From Prochlorococcus sp. AG-409-P19 (lineage in GTDB: Bacteria; Cyanobacteriota; Cyanobacteriia; PCC-6307; Cyanobiaceae), in NCBI GenBank assembly GCA_003215315.1, contig QCKO01000004.1, positions 55,753-119,752 on the forward strand: a stretch of 64,000 nt of DNA, read 5' to 3'. Numbering within the stretch: the first letter of the stretch is position 1; every line of letters starts with the position of its first letter. The position numbers were made by a program, and so were the translations under genes. Shown piece after piece: positions 20,889 to 30,140 of the stretch. Below the pieces are notes generated by a model. That model was not told where the DNA came from, did not search any database, and saw nothing but the letters and a program-made list of their open reading frames with translations.

Positions 20889-21653
20889 CTGATCAAAACA
20901 AATTGGCTGAGAGACTTAGCAGGCGCATGGATTTTTTACACAATCCTGCCAAAATGGCCACTTATAAATCCTAAATTCGAAAGAATTGCACGTTTCGCTC
21001 CTTTGATTGGAGTATTTATCGGAGGCATTCAATGTTGTGTCTGGTTAATATTCTCTTATTCTGGATGGAACAATCTTTCAAACATACTTATTTCGATTGT
21101 TACTGGAATAGTTCTAACCGGAGGGTTACATCTTGACGGTCTAATTGACATGGCAGATGGTCTAGCAGCTAGACCATCAAAATGTTTAGAGGCAATGAAA
21201 GATAGCCGAATAGGTGCAATAGGCGTTATAAGTGTAATTCTTATACTTTTCAGTCAATTAGCATTACTCTTGCAACTTGGTCAAAATGTATTAATTGCAT
21301 TCCCTGTAGCCTCCTTTTGGGGCAGGTTTTCTCAACTAATAGCAATAGATAAATATAAATATATCTCCAAAGGCAAGTCCTCATTTCATCATGAATATTG
21401 GAAAGGACTAAGAAAAGAAATAATCCCATCAGCTGTAATATTGTCAGTTGCTATTTTTACTATAATAATATCAAGTAGGAATTTAATATTGATATTATCT
21501 ATTTTACTGGGCTTAATACCATCTATTCTAATACCTTTTATTATAAATAGAAAATTAGGTGGTCATAATGGAGACACTTATGGAGCATCTTTAGTGCTGG
21601 TTGAAACAATAAGTTTTCTATTAATAGCTTTTTTTCTGATCCCAAATAAATAA
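20889..21653 (+). CDS. cobS: Adenosylcobinamide-GDP ribazoletransferase (cobalamin synthase), probable CTG start
   Basis: ORF-track start at 21003 is too short; in-frame upstream reading [CTG]IKTNWLRDLAGAWIFYTILPKWPLINPKFERIARFAPLIGVF.. is CobS-like; HLDGLIDMADGLAA. AGGAG at about 20877-20881. Confidence 0.87.
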   Translation: MIKTNWLRDLAGAWIFYTILPKWPLINPKFERIARFAPLIGVFIGGIQCCVWLIFSYSGWNNLSNILISIVTGIVLTGGLHLDGLIDMADGLAARPSKCLEAMKDSRIGAIGVISVILILFSQLALLLQLGQNVLIAFPVASFWGRFSQLIAIDKYKYISKGKSSFHHEYWKGLRKEIIPSAVILSVAIFTIIISSRNLILILSILLGLIPSILIPFIINRKLGGHNGDTYGASLVLVETISFLLIAFFLIPNK

Positions 21654-22748
21654 AAAGGCATTACCTTTTGAAGGTAATGAAGGTGAAAAAATACTTGGGT
21701 TATCAACTAATTGCAATATTGCTCCAATTTGTTTAGCGAGGTCCCTACCCAATGCAAGTCCAAGTCCGCTCCCAGAAGATTCAGGAGTAGATTTACCTCT
21801 ATAACCCTTCTCAAATATCTTTTCTTTATCTTCATCAGCAATTGGTTTCCCAGAATCCCAAACACACAAGCCAATTTCTGATATTTCCAAGCCTAGTGAT
21901 GACTTACTTGGACTATATTTAAATGCATTTTCCAGTAAATTAGCAACTATTTCGGCAATTACACCCTCTGATATTGATGTTTTTTCTTGAGTCCAGTCAG
22001 GCCACTCCGAAGGACTAAACCATTCTCTACCTTGCAAATTAGCAGTGGCTTTTGCACGTTCAATTAATGGCTCTAACAAAGTCTTTAATGATATAGAATC
22101 CTCATTTGAAAAAACCGGTGGCAATAAAAATCTATTAAGACGATCATCCATTGCGGAAGGAAGTTTAATTTGACTCAATTGATCTAGCGCAGACAGGTAT
22201 TTATTTACCTGAGCCTGTTCCGCAAGTAGTCCTTCTACCAAACTAATATTTGTATTATCCGACCCAAGTTTTCTCATAAGTAATTTTGCATAAGTACCTA
22301 GTGCCGTAAGAGGGTTCCTTAATTGATGAACCAAAAGTGCTATTTGCTCTTTCTGATCACTTAATTCTTCTGACAACCTGTTTCTATCAAGTTCTAAGCC
22401 CAGCGAACTAGCAAGAGCACTGGCTGTGGCTTGTAAACGCTGATCCAAAGATATTGGCCAATCCTTACACCCAGGTACCATTTCCACTCTAATGACACCT
22501 AACAAAATCGAACCTTCTTGTAATGGGTACCACCTCCGATCAGAAGATGGGGTCCTCAAAGTGACATCACTTTCTACTGGAGGTAAAACCTTTTCTGAAG
22601 TAGGCCATTGTCCAACAGCATCCAAACTAGGGGAACCACCATCATTAGAACTAGCGATATAAATGACAACTTGAGCAACTTCAATATCAGATTGAAAACT
22701 CATTAGCTGTTGTTGAACAAGATTCAAAAATCTCTGAGAACATTTCAT
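21621..22748 (-). CDS. Sensor histidine kinase (soluble, orphan)
   Basis: H-box LVHQLRNPLTALGTYAKLL, N-box ANLLENAFKYSP, G-box GSGLGLALGRDLAKQIGA; no obvious TM segment. Confidence 0.88.
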   Translation of the reverse strand: MKCSQRFLNLVQQQLMSFQSDIEVAQVVIYIASSNDGGSPSLDAVGQWPTSEKVLPPVESDVTLRTPSSDRRWYPLQEGSILLGVIRVEMVPGCKDWPISLDQRLQATASALASSLGLELDRNRLSEELSDQKEQIALLVHQLRNPLTALGTYAKLLMRKLGSDNTNISLVEGLLAEQAQVNKYLSALDQLSQIKLPSAMDDRLNRFLLPPVFSNEDSISLKTLLEPLIERAKATANLQGREWFSPSEWPDWTQEKTSISEGVIAEIVANLLENAFKYSPSKSSLGLEISEIGLCVWDSGKPIADEDKEKIFEKGYRGKSTPESSGSGLGLALGRDLAKQIGAILQLVDNPSIFSPSLPSKGNAFLFIWDQKKSY

Positions 22749-22841
22749 AGGACTACGTTTTCACCAAATCAACGAAGGAGAGCAAACCTTAAGGACTTGT
22801 AAATCCAGAAAAAAGTATTAAGATAATAATAAAAGAAGTAA

Positions 22842-23045
22842 AGGAACTTCAAAGGAGGTTATCTCAAGATTCATTCGGCAGAATTGCACATTTAAGTGCT
22901 TTCAGGCTATAGCAGAGCTTTGATGGGTGTCCTGCAGAAGTCGAGCTGATTACATTAAGAGATTGTTTTCCCACTAATTTGTGGTGTCAAGACAAGCTTC
23001 CAACGTTATTTTTTAAAAGCCCCTACAGAAGGTTGAGCTTTTAGA
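22842..23045 (+). ncRNA. Candidate structured intergenic RNA or long 5' leader (identity unknown)
   Basis: Several hairpins read by eye: GCAC-ATTTAA-GTGC, AGCTTTGA/TCGAGCT, CCAC-TAATTT-GTGG, TAAAAGC/GCTTTTA near the 3' end; no convincing ORF. Confidence 0.35.
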
Positions 23046-23092
23046 AATAACGACTCAATTCAAACTTTCACTTATTCGCCAAATAGTTTGTC

Positions 23093-23461
23093 ATGTCTAA
23101 GAAACGCAAACGGATTAGCAGAAGGAGACTTGCCGGTCAAAGAGTTATGGCTCATGTCCCAATTTTTCACCTAGAAACCGGACAACACAAACCAGTAACT
23201 GCTGCAAGGCGCTTCATTGCAGAAGAAGGCCTAAATTCTCCAGCTGTTTTAAATGTTCGACGAAACGAGCACACTACTGACAGGTTTTTCTGGGGAGAAA
23301 AAGGTTTATTCAGTGCACAATATGCAGAAGAGAATCATTTCCTATTTCCTTCTCTAAGAGTAATTGTCGATTACCTCGGAGAAGACAAAATATTTGCAGG
23401 TCTAGAACTCACAGCTGATGACTGGGAAGAGATAGAAGAATATGAATATGCTTTTGTGTAA
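23093..23461 (+). CDS. DUF3155-like cyanobacterial conserved protein
   Basis: 122-aa ORF MSKKRKRISRRRLAGQRVMAHVPIFHLETGQHKPVTAARRFIAEEG...; typical cyanobacterial conserved hypothetical. Confidence 0.75.
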   Translation: MSKKRKRISRRRLAGQRVMAHVPIFHLETGQHKPVTAARRFIAEEGLNSPAVLNVRRNEHTTDRFFWGEKGLFSAQYAEENHFLFPSLRVIVDYLGEDKIFAGLELTADDWEEIEEYEYAFV

Positions 23462-24076
23462 TCAAAGCCAATTTTTTAAAGTCAGTTGAATTGCTTGAAT
23501 TGCAGAATTAGGGATTTCATGTTTCCCATCAAATAAAAATAATTCACACTCTAGGTTATTTCTTATCATTAAATTGACTGTTTTCTCCGAAGCTGTCCAT
23601 GGCACCACCTGATCATGCTTACCATGAGCCAGAAAAAGTTTTGACATATTTTGCTTTGGCAACCAACTTGGATGTGGGTAAGAACTACAAGCAATAACTC
23701 CGCCTAAAAGCATATTTGAAGCAATTTCTAAGGCCATAGCTCCACCTTGAGAGAATCCCAATAGGTACGTTTGACTTAATGGGATCTCAGACTCCATAGC
23801 AGTGGCCTTTATTCGACTTTCCAAGGCAAATACTGCCGCGGGGACTGAGTCCCAATCATGTGGGTAGAGTGAATACCATTGTTTGCCAAAACCATCAGGA
23901 TGTAATTGCGGAGCACGATATGAAATTATTTCAAATATGTTCTCATCAATATTTTTCAGAGCCATTCCTAGCGGTAACAAATCCTCAGCATCAGCACCCC
24001 AACCATGTAGCAAAAGCAACCTATGTGTCGCCAAATGATCATCTAAAAAAATAAATTCATTATTCATACTGTGCAA
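23462..24076 (-). CDS. Alpha/beta hydrolase, carboxylesterase/phospholipase family
   Basis: [41 protein letters not shown]. Confidence 0.85.
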   Translation of the reverse strand: MHSMNNEFIFLDDHLATHRLLLLHGWGADAEDLLPLGMALKNIDENIFEIISYRAPQLHPDGFGKQWYSLYPHDWDSVPAAVFALESRIKATAMESEIPLSQTYLLGFSQGGAMALEIASNMLLGGVIACSSYPHPSWLPKQNMSKLFLAHGKHDQVVPWTASEKTVNLMIRNNLECELFLFDGKHEIPNSAIQAIQLTLKNWL

Positions 24077-24124
24077 TTTGCATCTTTGATGCGTAGGTTA
24101 TCTACTTGGATCAATTTTTCTTTC

Positions 24125-25681
24125 ATGGCACCAATAGCTCTAATAAGTGTCTCAGATAAGACCAATATCATATCCCTAGCTAAAACATTGACAGAGGATT
24201 TAGGGTTTCAGATCATTTCCAGCGGAGGAACCGCAAAATTACTTGCATCAAACAAAATACCAGTTACAACAGTAGCTACTTACACTGGATTTCCTGAAAT
24301 TCTAAATGGGAGAGTCAAAACACTACATCCAAAAATCCATGGTGGTATTTTAGCTTCAGGGGACAAAGAATCACACATAAATGATTTAGAAAAAAATAAT
24401 ATTTCCAAAATTGATTTAGTTATAGTAAATCTCTATCCATTTAAAAAAACAGTTGCTCAAAAAGATGTCACTTGGGATAGAGCAATAGAAAACATCGATA
24501 TTGGTGGTCCTACAATGGTTAGAGCGGCAGCCAAGAATCATACTGATGTATTAGTAATAACAAATCCCAATCAATACCAAGAAGTAATTGATGCACTTAA
24601 AGCAAAGTCAATTACAAATAAATTTCGAAAAAAGCTTGCCCTGGATGCATTCGAACATACTGCTTCGTATGATTTAGCAATCAGCAAATGGATGGGGAAA
24701 GATATTGAATCAACCTCTTCTGATTGGGTTGAATCTCTTCCTTTAAAACAAAACCTTAGATATGGTGAAAACCCTCATCAAAAAGCATCTTGGTATGGGC
24801 AAGAAGGTATAGGCTGGGGAGGCGCAATTAAGTTACAAGGTAAAGAATTAAGTACTAATAATCTTTTAGACTTAGAGTCTGCACTTGCAACTGTTCTCGA
24901 GTTTGGATATCAAGAAGACTTATCTAACCCTATCAAGCAAAAGGCTGCCGTAGTTGTTAAACATACAAACCCATGTGGAGTTGCAATTGGAGACAGTCCT
25001 GAAATAGCGATTAAAAAAGCTCTAGATGCTGATAGAGTAAGTGCTTTTGGTGGAATTGTTGCATTAAATTGCACCGTAAATGCTTCAACCGCAGAAGAAT
25101 TAAAAACCTTATTTGTAGAATGTATTGTTGCTCCTTATTTCACAGAAGATGCTAAAAAAATACTATCCCAGAAAAAGAATTTACGTATTTTAGAGTTACA
25201 AAGAATCTATATTAACAATGCAGGGAAACAACACATTAGAAGCATTTTAGGCGGACTTTTAATTCAAGAAAAAGATAATCAACTAGTCGATGAAAAAGAT
25301 TGGAAAGTTGTTACAAAGTTGGAACCCACTGAAAGTGAATATGCAGATTTAGAGTTTGCATGGAGATTAGTTAGACATATAAGATCTAATGCAATAGCAA
25401 TAGCATCTAAAGGGCAAAGTATAGGGATTGGCGCAGGACAAATGAATAGGGTAGGCGCAGCAAAAATAGCTTTAGAAGCCTCTTCAGAAAGAGCATCTGG
25501 AGCTGTATTAGCTAGCGATGGTTTTTTCCCTTTTGAGGATACTGTGAGAATGGCTGCTAAATATGGAATAAAAGCAATAATTCAACCAGGTGGAAGTATA
25601 AGAGACCAAGATTCAATAATTGCTTGTAATGAACTTGGACTAAAAATGGTTATGACTGGAAGAAGACATTTTTTGCATTAG
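24125..25681 (+). CDS. purH: Bifunctional AICAR transformylase/IMP cyclohydrolase
   Basis: [18 protein letters not shown]...[24 protein letters not shown]...[11 protein letters not shown]...[16 protein letters not shown]. Start preferred at ATG 24125 ([14 protein letters not shown]). Confidence 0.96.
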   Translation: MAPIALISVSDKTNIISLAKTLTEDLGFQIISSGGTAKLLASNKIPVTTVATYTGFPEILNGRVKTLHPKIHGGILASGDKESHINDLEKNNISKIDLVIVNLYPFKKTVAQKDVTWDRAIENIDIGGPTMVRAAAKNHTDVLVITNPNQYQEVIDALKAKSITNKFRKKLALDAFEHTASYDLAISKWMGKDIESTSSDWVESLPLKQNLRYGENPHQKASWYGQEGIGWGGAIKLQGKELSTNNLLDLESALATVLEFGYQEDLSNPIKQKAAVVVKHTNPCGVAIGDSPEIAIKKALDADRVSAFGGIVALNCTVNASTAEELKTLFVECIVAPYFTEDAKKILSQKKNLRILELQRIYINNAGKQHIRSILGGLLIQEKDNQLVDEKDWKVVTKLEPTESEYADLEFAWRLVRHIRSNAIAIASKGQSIGIGAGQMNRVGAAKIALEASSERASGAVLASDGFFPFEDTVRMAAKYGIKAIIQPGGSIRDQDSIIACNELGLKMVMTGRRHFLH

Positions 25682-25722
25682 ATAGTAAATAATTGATTAA
25701 CAAGCAGCTAAGTTTTACTTAG

Positions 25723-26253
25723 TCAATCACCTTTAGGATAATAAGTTATTTTATTTGATTTTCTAATAATAGATAGTCTTCCTGGACCTGCACAAAGGAA
25801 ATAAAATGATATTGCAGCATAAATAGCTGAAAGCTCAAAAATATAATTATGACCTTCCACAACGGCAAAAGGAAAACCTTCCAAACCCGTATCAATCATA
25901 TGAAAATAAAGAGCAAATAGCATTGTCGATAAAAGTCCCAAAGCACTTAAGCGTGCAAAGATGCCTGTTGCCAATCCAATTGGACAAATAATTTGGGTAA
26001 TGCCTGCTATATAAGTCCAGATAACAGGATCTCCAGGTAAGAATCCGAAGTATTTAGCAACGACAAACTCTGCGAATCCTCCTGGATCATTAAGTTTTTC
26101 CAAGCCATGATGAATCATCAACAAGCTAAAAGAAATGCGTAGAAGAAAAATGGCAAGTTCCCCTAAAATATTTACTTCATCAGGACTTTGAACAACCACT
26201 TCTACTTTTTGAGAATCAGCTTCCTTATTTTGAGAGTTTGTAGCTTGAGCCAT
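25723..26253 (-). CDS. DoxX family membrane protein
   Basis: LLRISFSLLMIHHGLEKLNDPGGFAEFV...QIICPIGLATGIFARLSALGLL. Confidence 0.8.
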   Translation of the reverse strand: MAQATNSQNKEADSQKVEVVVQSPDEVNILGELAIFLLRISFSLLMIHHGLEKLNDPGGFAEFVVAKYFGFLPGDPVIWTYIAGITQIICPIGLATGIFARLSALGLLSTMLFALYFHMIDTGLEGFPFAVVEGHNYIFELSAIYAAISFYFLCAGPGRLSIIRKSNKITYYPKGD

Positions 26254-26312
26254 CTGGACTAAAAATTAGACCCCTATCCTACGAGAAGTTAGGTCGAATT
26301 TGTGATAAAAGT

Positions 26313-27521
26313 CTAATTAACTTTTTTTTCACTAAGCTTCATAAGCTTATTAATTACATGCTCAACAACTCTATCTGGAGTTGAAGCACCAGAAGTAATA
26401 CCAACATTTATAGAACCCTCAGGTAAAAAATGATTATCAGTGACCAATTCTCCTTCTAAAGGCATATGAGTAATTGTGTTGTCTTCTTCTCCTATACGGT
26501 CTGGCGTATCAATATGAAATGAACGAATACCTCGACTTACAGCAATTTCTTGAAGATGAGTTGTATTGGAAGAATTAAAACCGCCAATAACTACCATTAA
26601 ATCAAGTGGTTCATCAACCAAGGAGAACATTGCACCTTGCCTTTCTTCTGTAGCATCACAAATAGTATTAAAAGCAAGGAAATGTTTATTTAATTCCGCT
26701 GGGCCATATTTCTTTAACATTGTTTTTTCAAATAACCTTCCAATTTCTTCTGTCTCACTCTTCAACATTGTTGTTTGGTTAGCAACACCTAATCGTTGGA
26801 GATCTTTATCAGGGTCAAAGCCTTTTGAAGAAGCCTTAGAAAACCGTTGCAAAAAATCCGTGCGATTCCCATTACCAAGTATATAATTAGCAACAAAAAT
26901 AGCTTCTTCCAGGTCAAAAACAACTAAATAAGTGCCTGCAAAAGAACTTGTAGCAAGTGTTTCTTCATGTTTATATTTCCCATGAATTATGGATGTAAAT
27001 GTATGTTTCTTATGCTTTTCAACTGTATGCCAAACCTTTGAAACCCATGGGCAAGTTGTATCAATAATATGACAACCTCTCTCATGCAAAAGCTGCATAT
27101 CCTGTACAGTTGCACCAAATGCAGGAAGTATCACAACATCTCCATCTTTAACATCAGAAAAATCCTTGACCCCTTTTTCCTCTGATATAAAAAGTACATT
27201 CATATTCCGTAAATGATCATTAACGGAAGGATTATGAATAATCTCATTAGTTATCCAAATTCTTTCATCTGGGTAATGCTTTCTAGTTTCATAAGCCATC
27301 GCCACTGCCCGTTCTACACCCCAACAAAAACCAAATGCCTCTGCTAACTTTACTTTTAATCTTCCATACTCTAGAAGATTTCCATTATCTCTGATAGAAC
27401 CAATTAATCCACTTTGGTAAGCCTGGGCAAGTGCTTTTGCTCTTTTATTAGCCGAGCCAAAACCTCTTCGGTTGTATCTATCCGATTTATGAAGAGTTTG
27501 TTTAAAAGCTTGAGTATCCAT
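26313..27521 (-). CDS. ispH: 4-hydroxy-3-methylbut-2-enyl diphosphate reductase
   Basis: [49 protein letters not shown]. Confidence 0.96.
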   Translation of the reverse strand: MDTQAFKQTLHKSDRYNRRGFGSANKRAKALAQAYQSGLIGSIRDNGNLLEYGRLKVKLAEAFGFCWGVERAVAMAYETRKHYPDERIWITNEIIHNPSVNDHLRNMNVLFISEEKGVKDFSDVKDGDVVILPAFGATVQDMQLLHERGCHIIDTTCPWVSKVWHTVEKHKKHTFTSIIHGKYKHEETLATSSFAGTYLVVFDLEEAIFVANYILGNGNRTDFLQRFSKASSKGFDPDKDLQRLGVANQTTMLKSETEEIGRLFEKTMLKKYGPAELNKHFLAFNTICDATEERQGAMFSLVDEPLDLMVVIGGFNSSNTTHLQEIAVSRGIRSFHIDTPDRIGEEDNTITHMPLEGELVTDNHFLPEGSINVGITSGASTPDRVVEHVINKLMKLSEKKVN

Positions 27522-27576
27522 TAAAAATAACTAAAAAATAAAATCTTCAAAATTTTCAACTCAGTAGAGCATACAT

Positions 27577-27609
27577 TAAAAAAGCCCGGAAAACTTCCGA
27601 GCTTTTTTA
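27577..27609 (-). terminator. Rho-independent terminator downstream of amt1
   Basis: Inverted repeat AAAAAAGC.CCGGAA-AAC-TTCCG.GCTTTTTT with U-tract. Confidence 0.8.
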
Positions 27610-27631
27610 ACTTTAACTTCTTACAAATGAA

Positions 27632-29122
27632 CTAGCTAGAAGCAAAATCTGGATAAGCCTCCATACCATGCTCACCAATATCAAGACCTTGAATCTCTTC
27701 TGCCTCAGATACTCTAATACCACCAAAGAAACCACCTATCAGTTTCCAAGCGACCCAACAAGTTACAACTGTCCAAATTCCATAGGCTGCAGCACCTAAA
27801 GCTTGAATAAAGAATTGATTCAAGCCTCCTCCATTCAAAATGCCTATTCCTGCAGCGCCAGGATCCATTCCATCAACTCCCCAAAGACCAATTACAACTG
27901 TTCCCCATACACCACAGACTCCATGCACTGAAAAAGCTCCTACAGGGTCATCAATTCCTGCGGCATCAAGAGCAGCTACTGCAAAAACAACTATTACACC
28001 ACCTGCTGCACCAGCAAGCCAAGAACCTGCAAAAGTCATGTTTCCGCATCCGGCAGTAATACTTACTAATCCAGCAAGTATGCCATTAATGATCATTGTT
28101 AAATCTGGCTTACCTGAAGTAACAGTAGATACAACCGTTGCAGCAATAGCTCCACCAGCAGCAGCCAATGTTGTTGTGACAGCAACATAAGCCACATACT
28201 GATCCATCGCTAATTCCGAACCAGGGTTAAACCCATACCAACCAATCCATAGAACCAAAGCTCCTAATGTTGCAATTGCCATATTGTGTCCTGGCATTGC
28301 CTGAGCTTTACCATCAACGAATTTTCCAATACGAGGTCCTAAAAGCATTGCGCCAACAAGACCAGCCCAACCTCCTACAGAGTGAACAATAGAAGAACCA
28401 GCAAAATCAATAAATCCTAATTCACTTAACCAACCACCATTCCACTGCCAGCTACCAGCAATAGGATAAATAAAAGCTGTTAAAACCAAAGAAAAGACTA
28501 CAAATTCACCAAATTTGACCCTTTCAGCAACCAATCCAGAAACAATAGTTGCAGCGGTTCCCGCAAATGCTGCCTGGAACAAAAAGTCAACAGCAGGAAC
28601 AAGGCAACCAGTTTCTCCAGCTGCTGCGCATTCAAGTGCGCCAGAGGGATCAGGGTCTACAAAAAGTCCCTGAAAATAAATCCATCCATCAACAACTGAA
28701 CCGCCATACATTATTGAATAGCCGATAAACCAATAAGCGGTAACGGCAAGAGCAAAAACAAACAAATTCTTAGCCAAAATATTTACTGCATTTTTCTGAC
28801 GACACATACCAGCTTCAACCATCGCAAAGCCTGCATTCATAAAGATCACAAGGATGGTTGCAACGAATAACCAAAGATTGTCAGCTAAAAACGTTGCTGC
28901 TTGAGGACCTGTTAAGTCAGACAAGCCAACTCCAGCTCTAGCAGAAAAAGTAAAAATCCCTAGGCCTAGCAATGCAAGTGGCACACTTGCTAGCCAAATC
29001 AATGATTGACTGGTTCTAAGTCCTCGGATACTTCTAAGTAAAAGCATTGGCCCGTTCAAAAGACTTGCGTCTTGTAATCGAGTCCTGCTCCTCCTTGAAG
29101 GAGAATGCAAGGCAGTGGTCAT
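27632..29122 (-). CDS. amt1: Ammonium transporter
   Basis: Amt family: GFAMVEAGMCRQKNAVNILAKNLF, AGTAATIVSGLVAERVKF, FDFAGSSIVHSVGGWAGLVGA-like block, SVHGVCGVWG. Start preferred at ATG 29122 (MTTALHSPSRRS). Confidence 0.95.
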   Translation of the reverse strand: MTTALHSPSRRSRTRLQDASLLNGPMLLLRSIRGLRTSQSLIWLASVPLALLGLGIFTFSARAGVGLSDLTGPQAATFLADNLWLFVATILVIFMNAGFAMVEAGMCRQKNAVNILAKNLFVFALAVTAYWFIGYSIMYGGSVVDGWIYFQGLFVDPDPSGALECAAAGETGCLVPAVDFLFQAAFAGTAATIVSGLVAERVKFGEFVVFSLVLTAFIYPIAGSWQWNGGWLSELGFIDFAGSSIVHSVGGWAGLVGAMLLGPRIGKFVDGKAQAMPGHNMAIATLGALVLWIGWYGFNPGSELAMDQYVAYVAVTTTLAAAGGAIAATVVSTVTSGKPDLTMIINGILAGLVSITAGCGNMTFAGSWLAGAAGGVIVVFAVAALDAAGIDDPVGAFSVHGVCGVWGTVVIGLWGVDGMDPGAAGIGILNGGGLNQFFIQALGAAAYGIWTVVTCWVAWKLIGGFFGGIRVSEAEEIQGLDIGEHGMEAYPDFASS

Positions 29123-29244
29123 AAAATTCCTTACTGCGAAAAACTGATTGGACAAATCACCAATCTGTACAAAATAAATATTGACCAAATCTCCTACCTT
29201 CAGATGTACGGGTTGATACAAAAAGGGGAACCAATTCTCAATAA

Positions 29245-29260
29245 TGTATATCTCGATACA
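29245..29260 (-). promoter_or_regulatory. NtcA-type binding site upstream of amt1
   Basis: Perfect TGTA-TATCTCGA-TACA (TGTA-N8-TACA); on the minus strand a -10-like TTGTAT/TGTATC lies about 23-25 nt after the TAC half-site. Confidence 0.75.
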
Positions 29261-29304
29261 TTATTTGATCTTTCCTATAAGTCCCCAAAAATAAGATTGA
29301 TTTT

Positions 29305-30078
29305 TCAATCAATAGTTCCGAGAGGCCTAATACCTTCCCAGGTTATATGGTCTTCATAAAAACCAAAACAGCAAGGAATAACTTCAACTCCTTCATTCAA
29401 GGCTTGCCGAAAAAGCTTTCCATACAAAGGATCAGCGCAATCTCCTGGCAAGAAAAATTTCAAGTCATTTCTACTAATACAAGGAATTAATACCGCCCTT
29501 GATTCCCCTCTAACACTCATTAATTCTCTCAAATGTTTTTGACCACGAGTTGTAATTGTATCGGGAAATAAAGCTACATTTCCTCTACACCATGTTGTAT
29601 TTTTAACCTCAATATATATTTTCCTTTGATCAAGAAGAGATATATCTGGTTTAAGCATTAAATCAATCCTACTTTTCTTTTCCAATCCATAAGGAACCTC
29701 GCATTTAATACTTTCGATCTTGCCAAATTCTTTGGTTAAACATCCACTTTCAATAGCAGCCTTAATGAGCTTATTAGGCAAAGCAGTATTTATTCCAACC
29801 CAACAAAGTGAACGATTGACTTCACTATGAACTTCCATTTGCTCCCAGGTCCAAGATAGTTTTCTCTTGCTCGAAGGTGCATATCTAACTCTTACTCTTC
29901 CTCCAGGAACAAGAACCCCTTTCATTGGTCCTGTATTCGCACAATGCGCAGTTATTATTTCTCCATCATCCAATTCAATATCTGCTAAAAAACGTTTATA
30001 TCGTCTTACTAGCGTCCCTTCAGTAAGAGAAGGAAAATCAATAATTGAAGAACCGACTTTTAGCACTGGATGAATCAT
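29305..30078 (-). CDS. sfsA: Sugar fermentation stimulation protein homolog SfsA
   Basis: RYKRFLADIELDDGEIITAHCANTGPMKGVLVPG...IYIEVKNTTWCRGNVALFPDTITTRGQKHLREL. Confidence 0.92.
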   Translation of the reverse strand: MIHPVLKVGSSIIDFPSLTEGTLVRRYKRFLADIELDDGEIITAHCANTGPMKGVLVPGGRVRVRYAPSSKRKLSWTWEQMEVHSEVNRSLCWVGINTALPNKLIKAAIESGCLTKEFGKIESIKCEVPYGLEKKSRIDLMLKPDISLLDQRKIYIEVKNTTWCRGNVALFPDTITTRGQKHLRELMSVRGESRAVLIPCISRNDLKFFLPGDCADPLYGKLFRQALNEGVEVIPCCFGFYEDHITWEGIRPLGTID

Positions 30079-30140
30079 GTAATACCGACTAAAACAACAT
30101 AGTTACCAATCAACATGCCTTACACCTCAACAGGCATAAC

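Noticed and set aside
27840-28190. Antisense ORF 116 aa (plus) inside amt1
   Set aside because: Ala/Pro/Thr-rich shadow of the conserved Amt coding sequence; no independent evidence.
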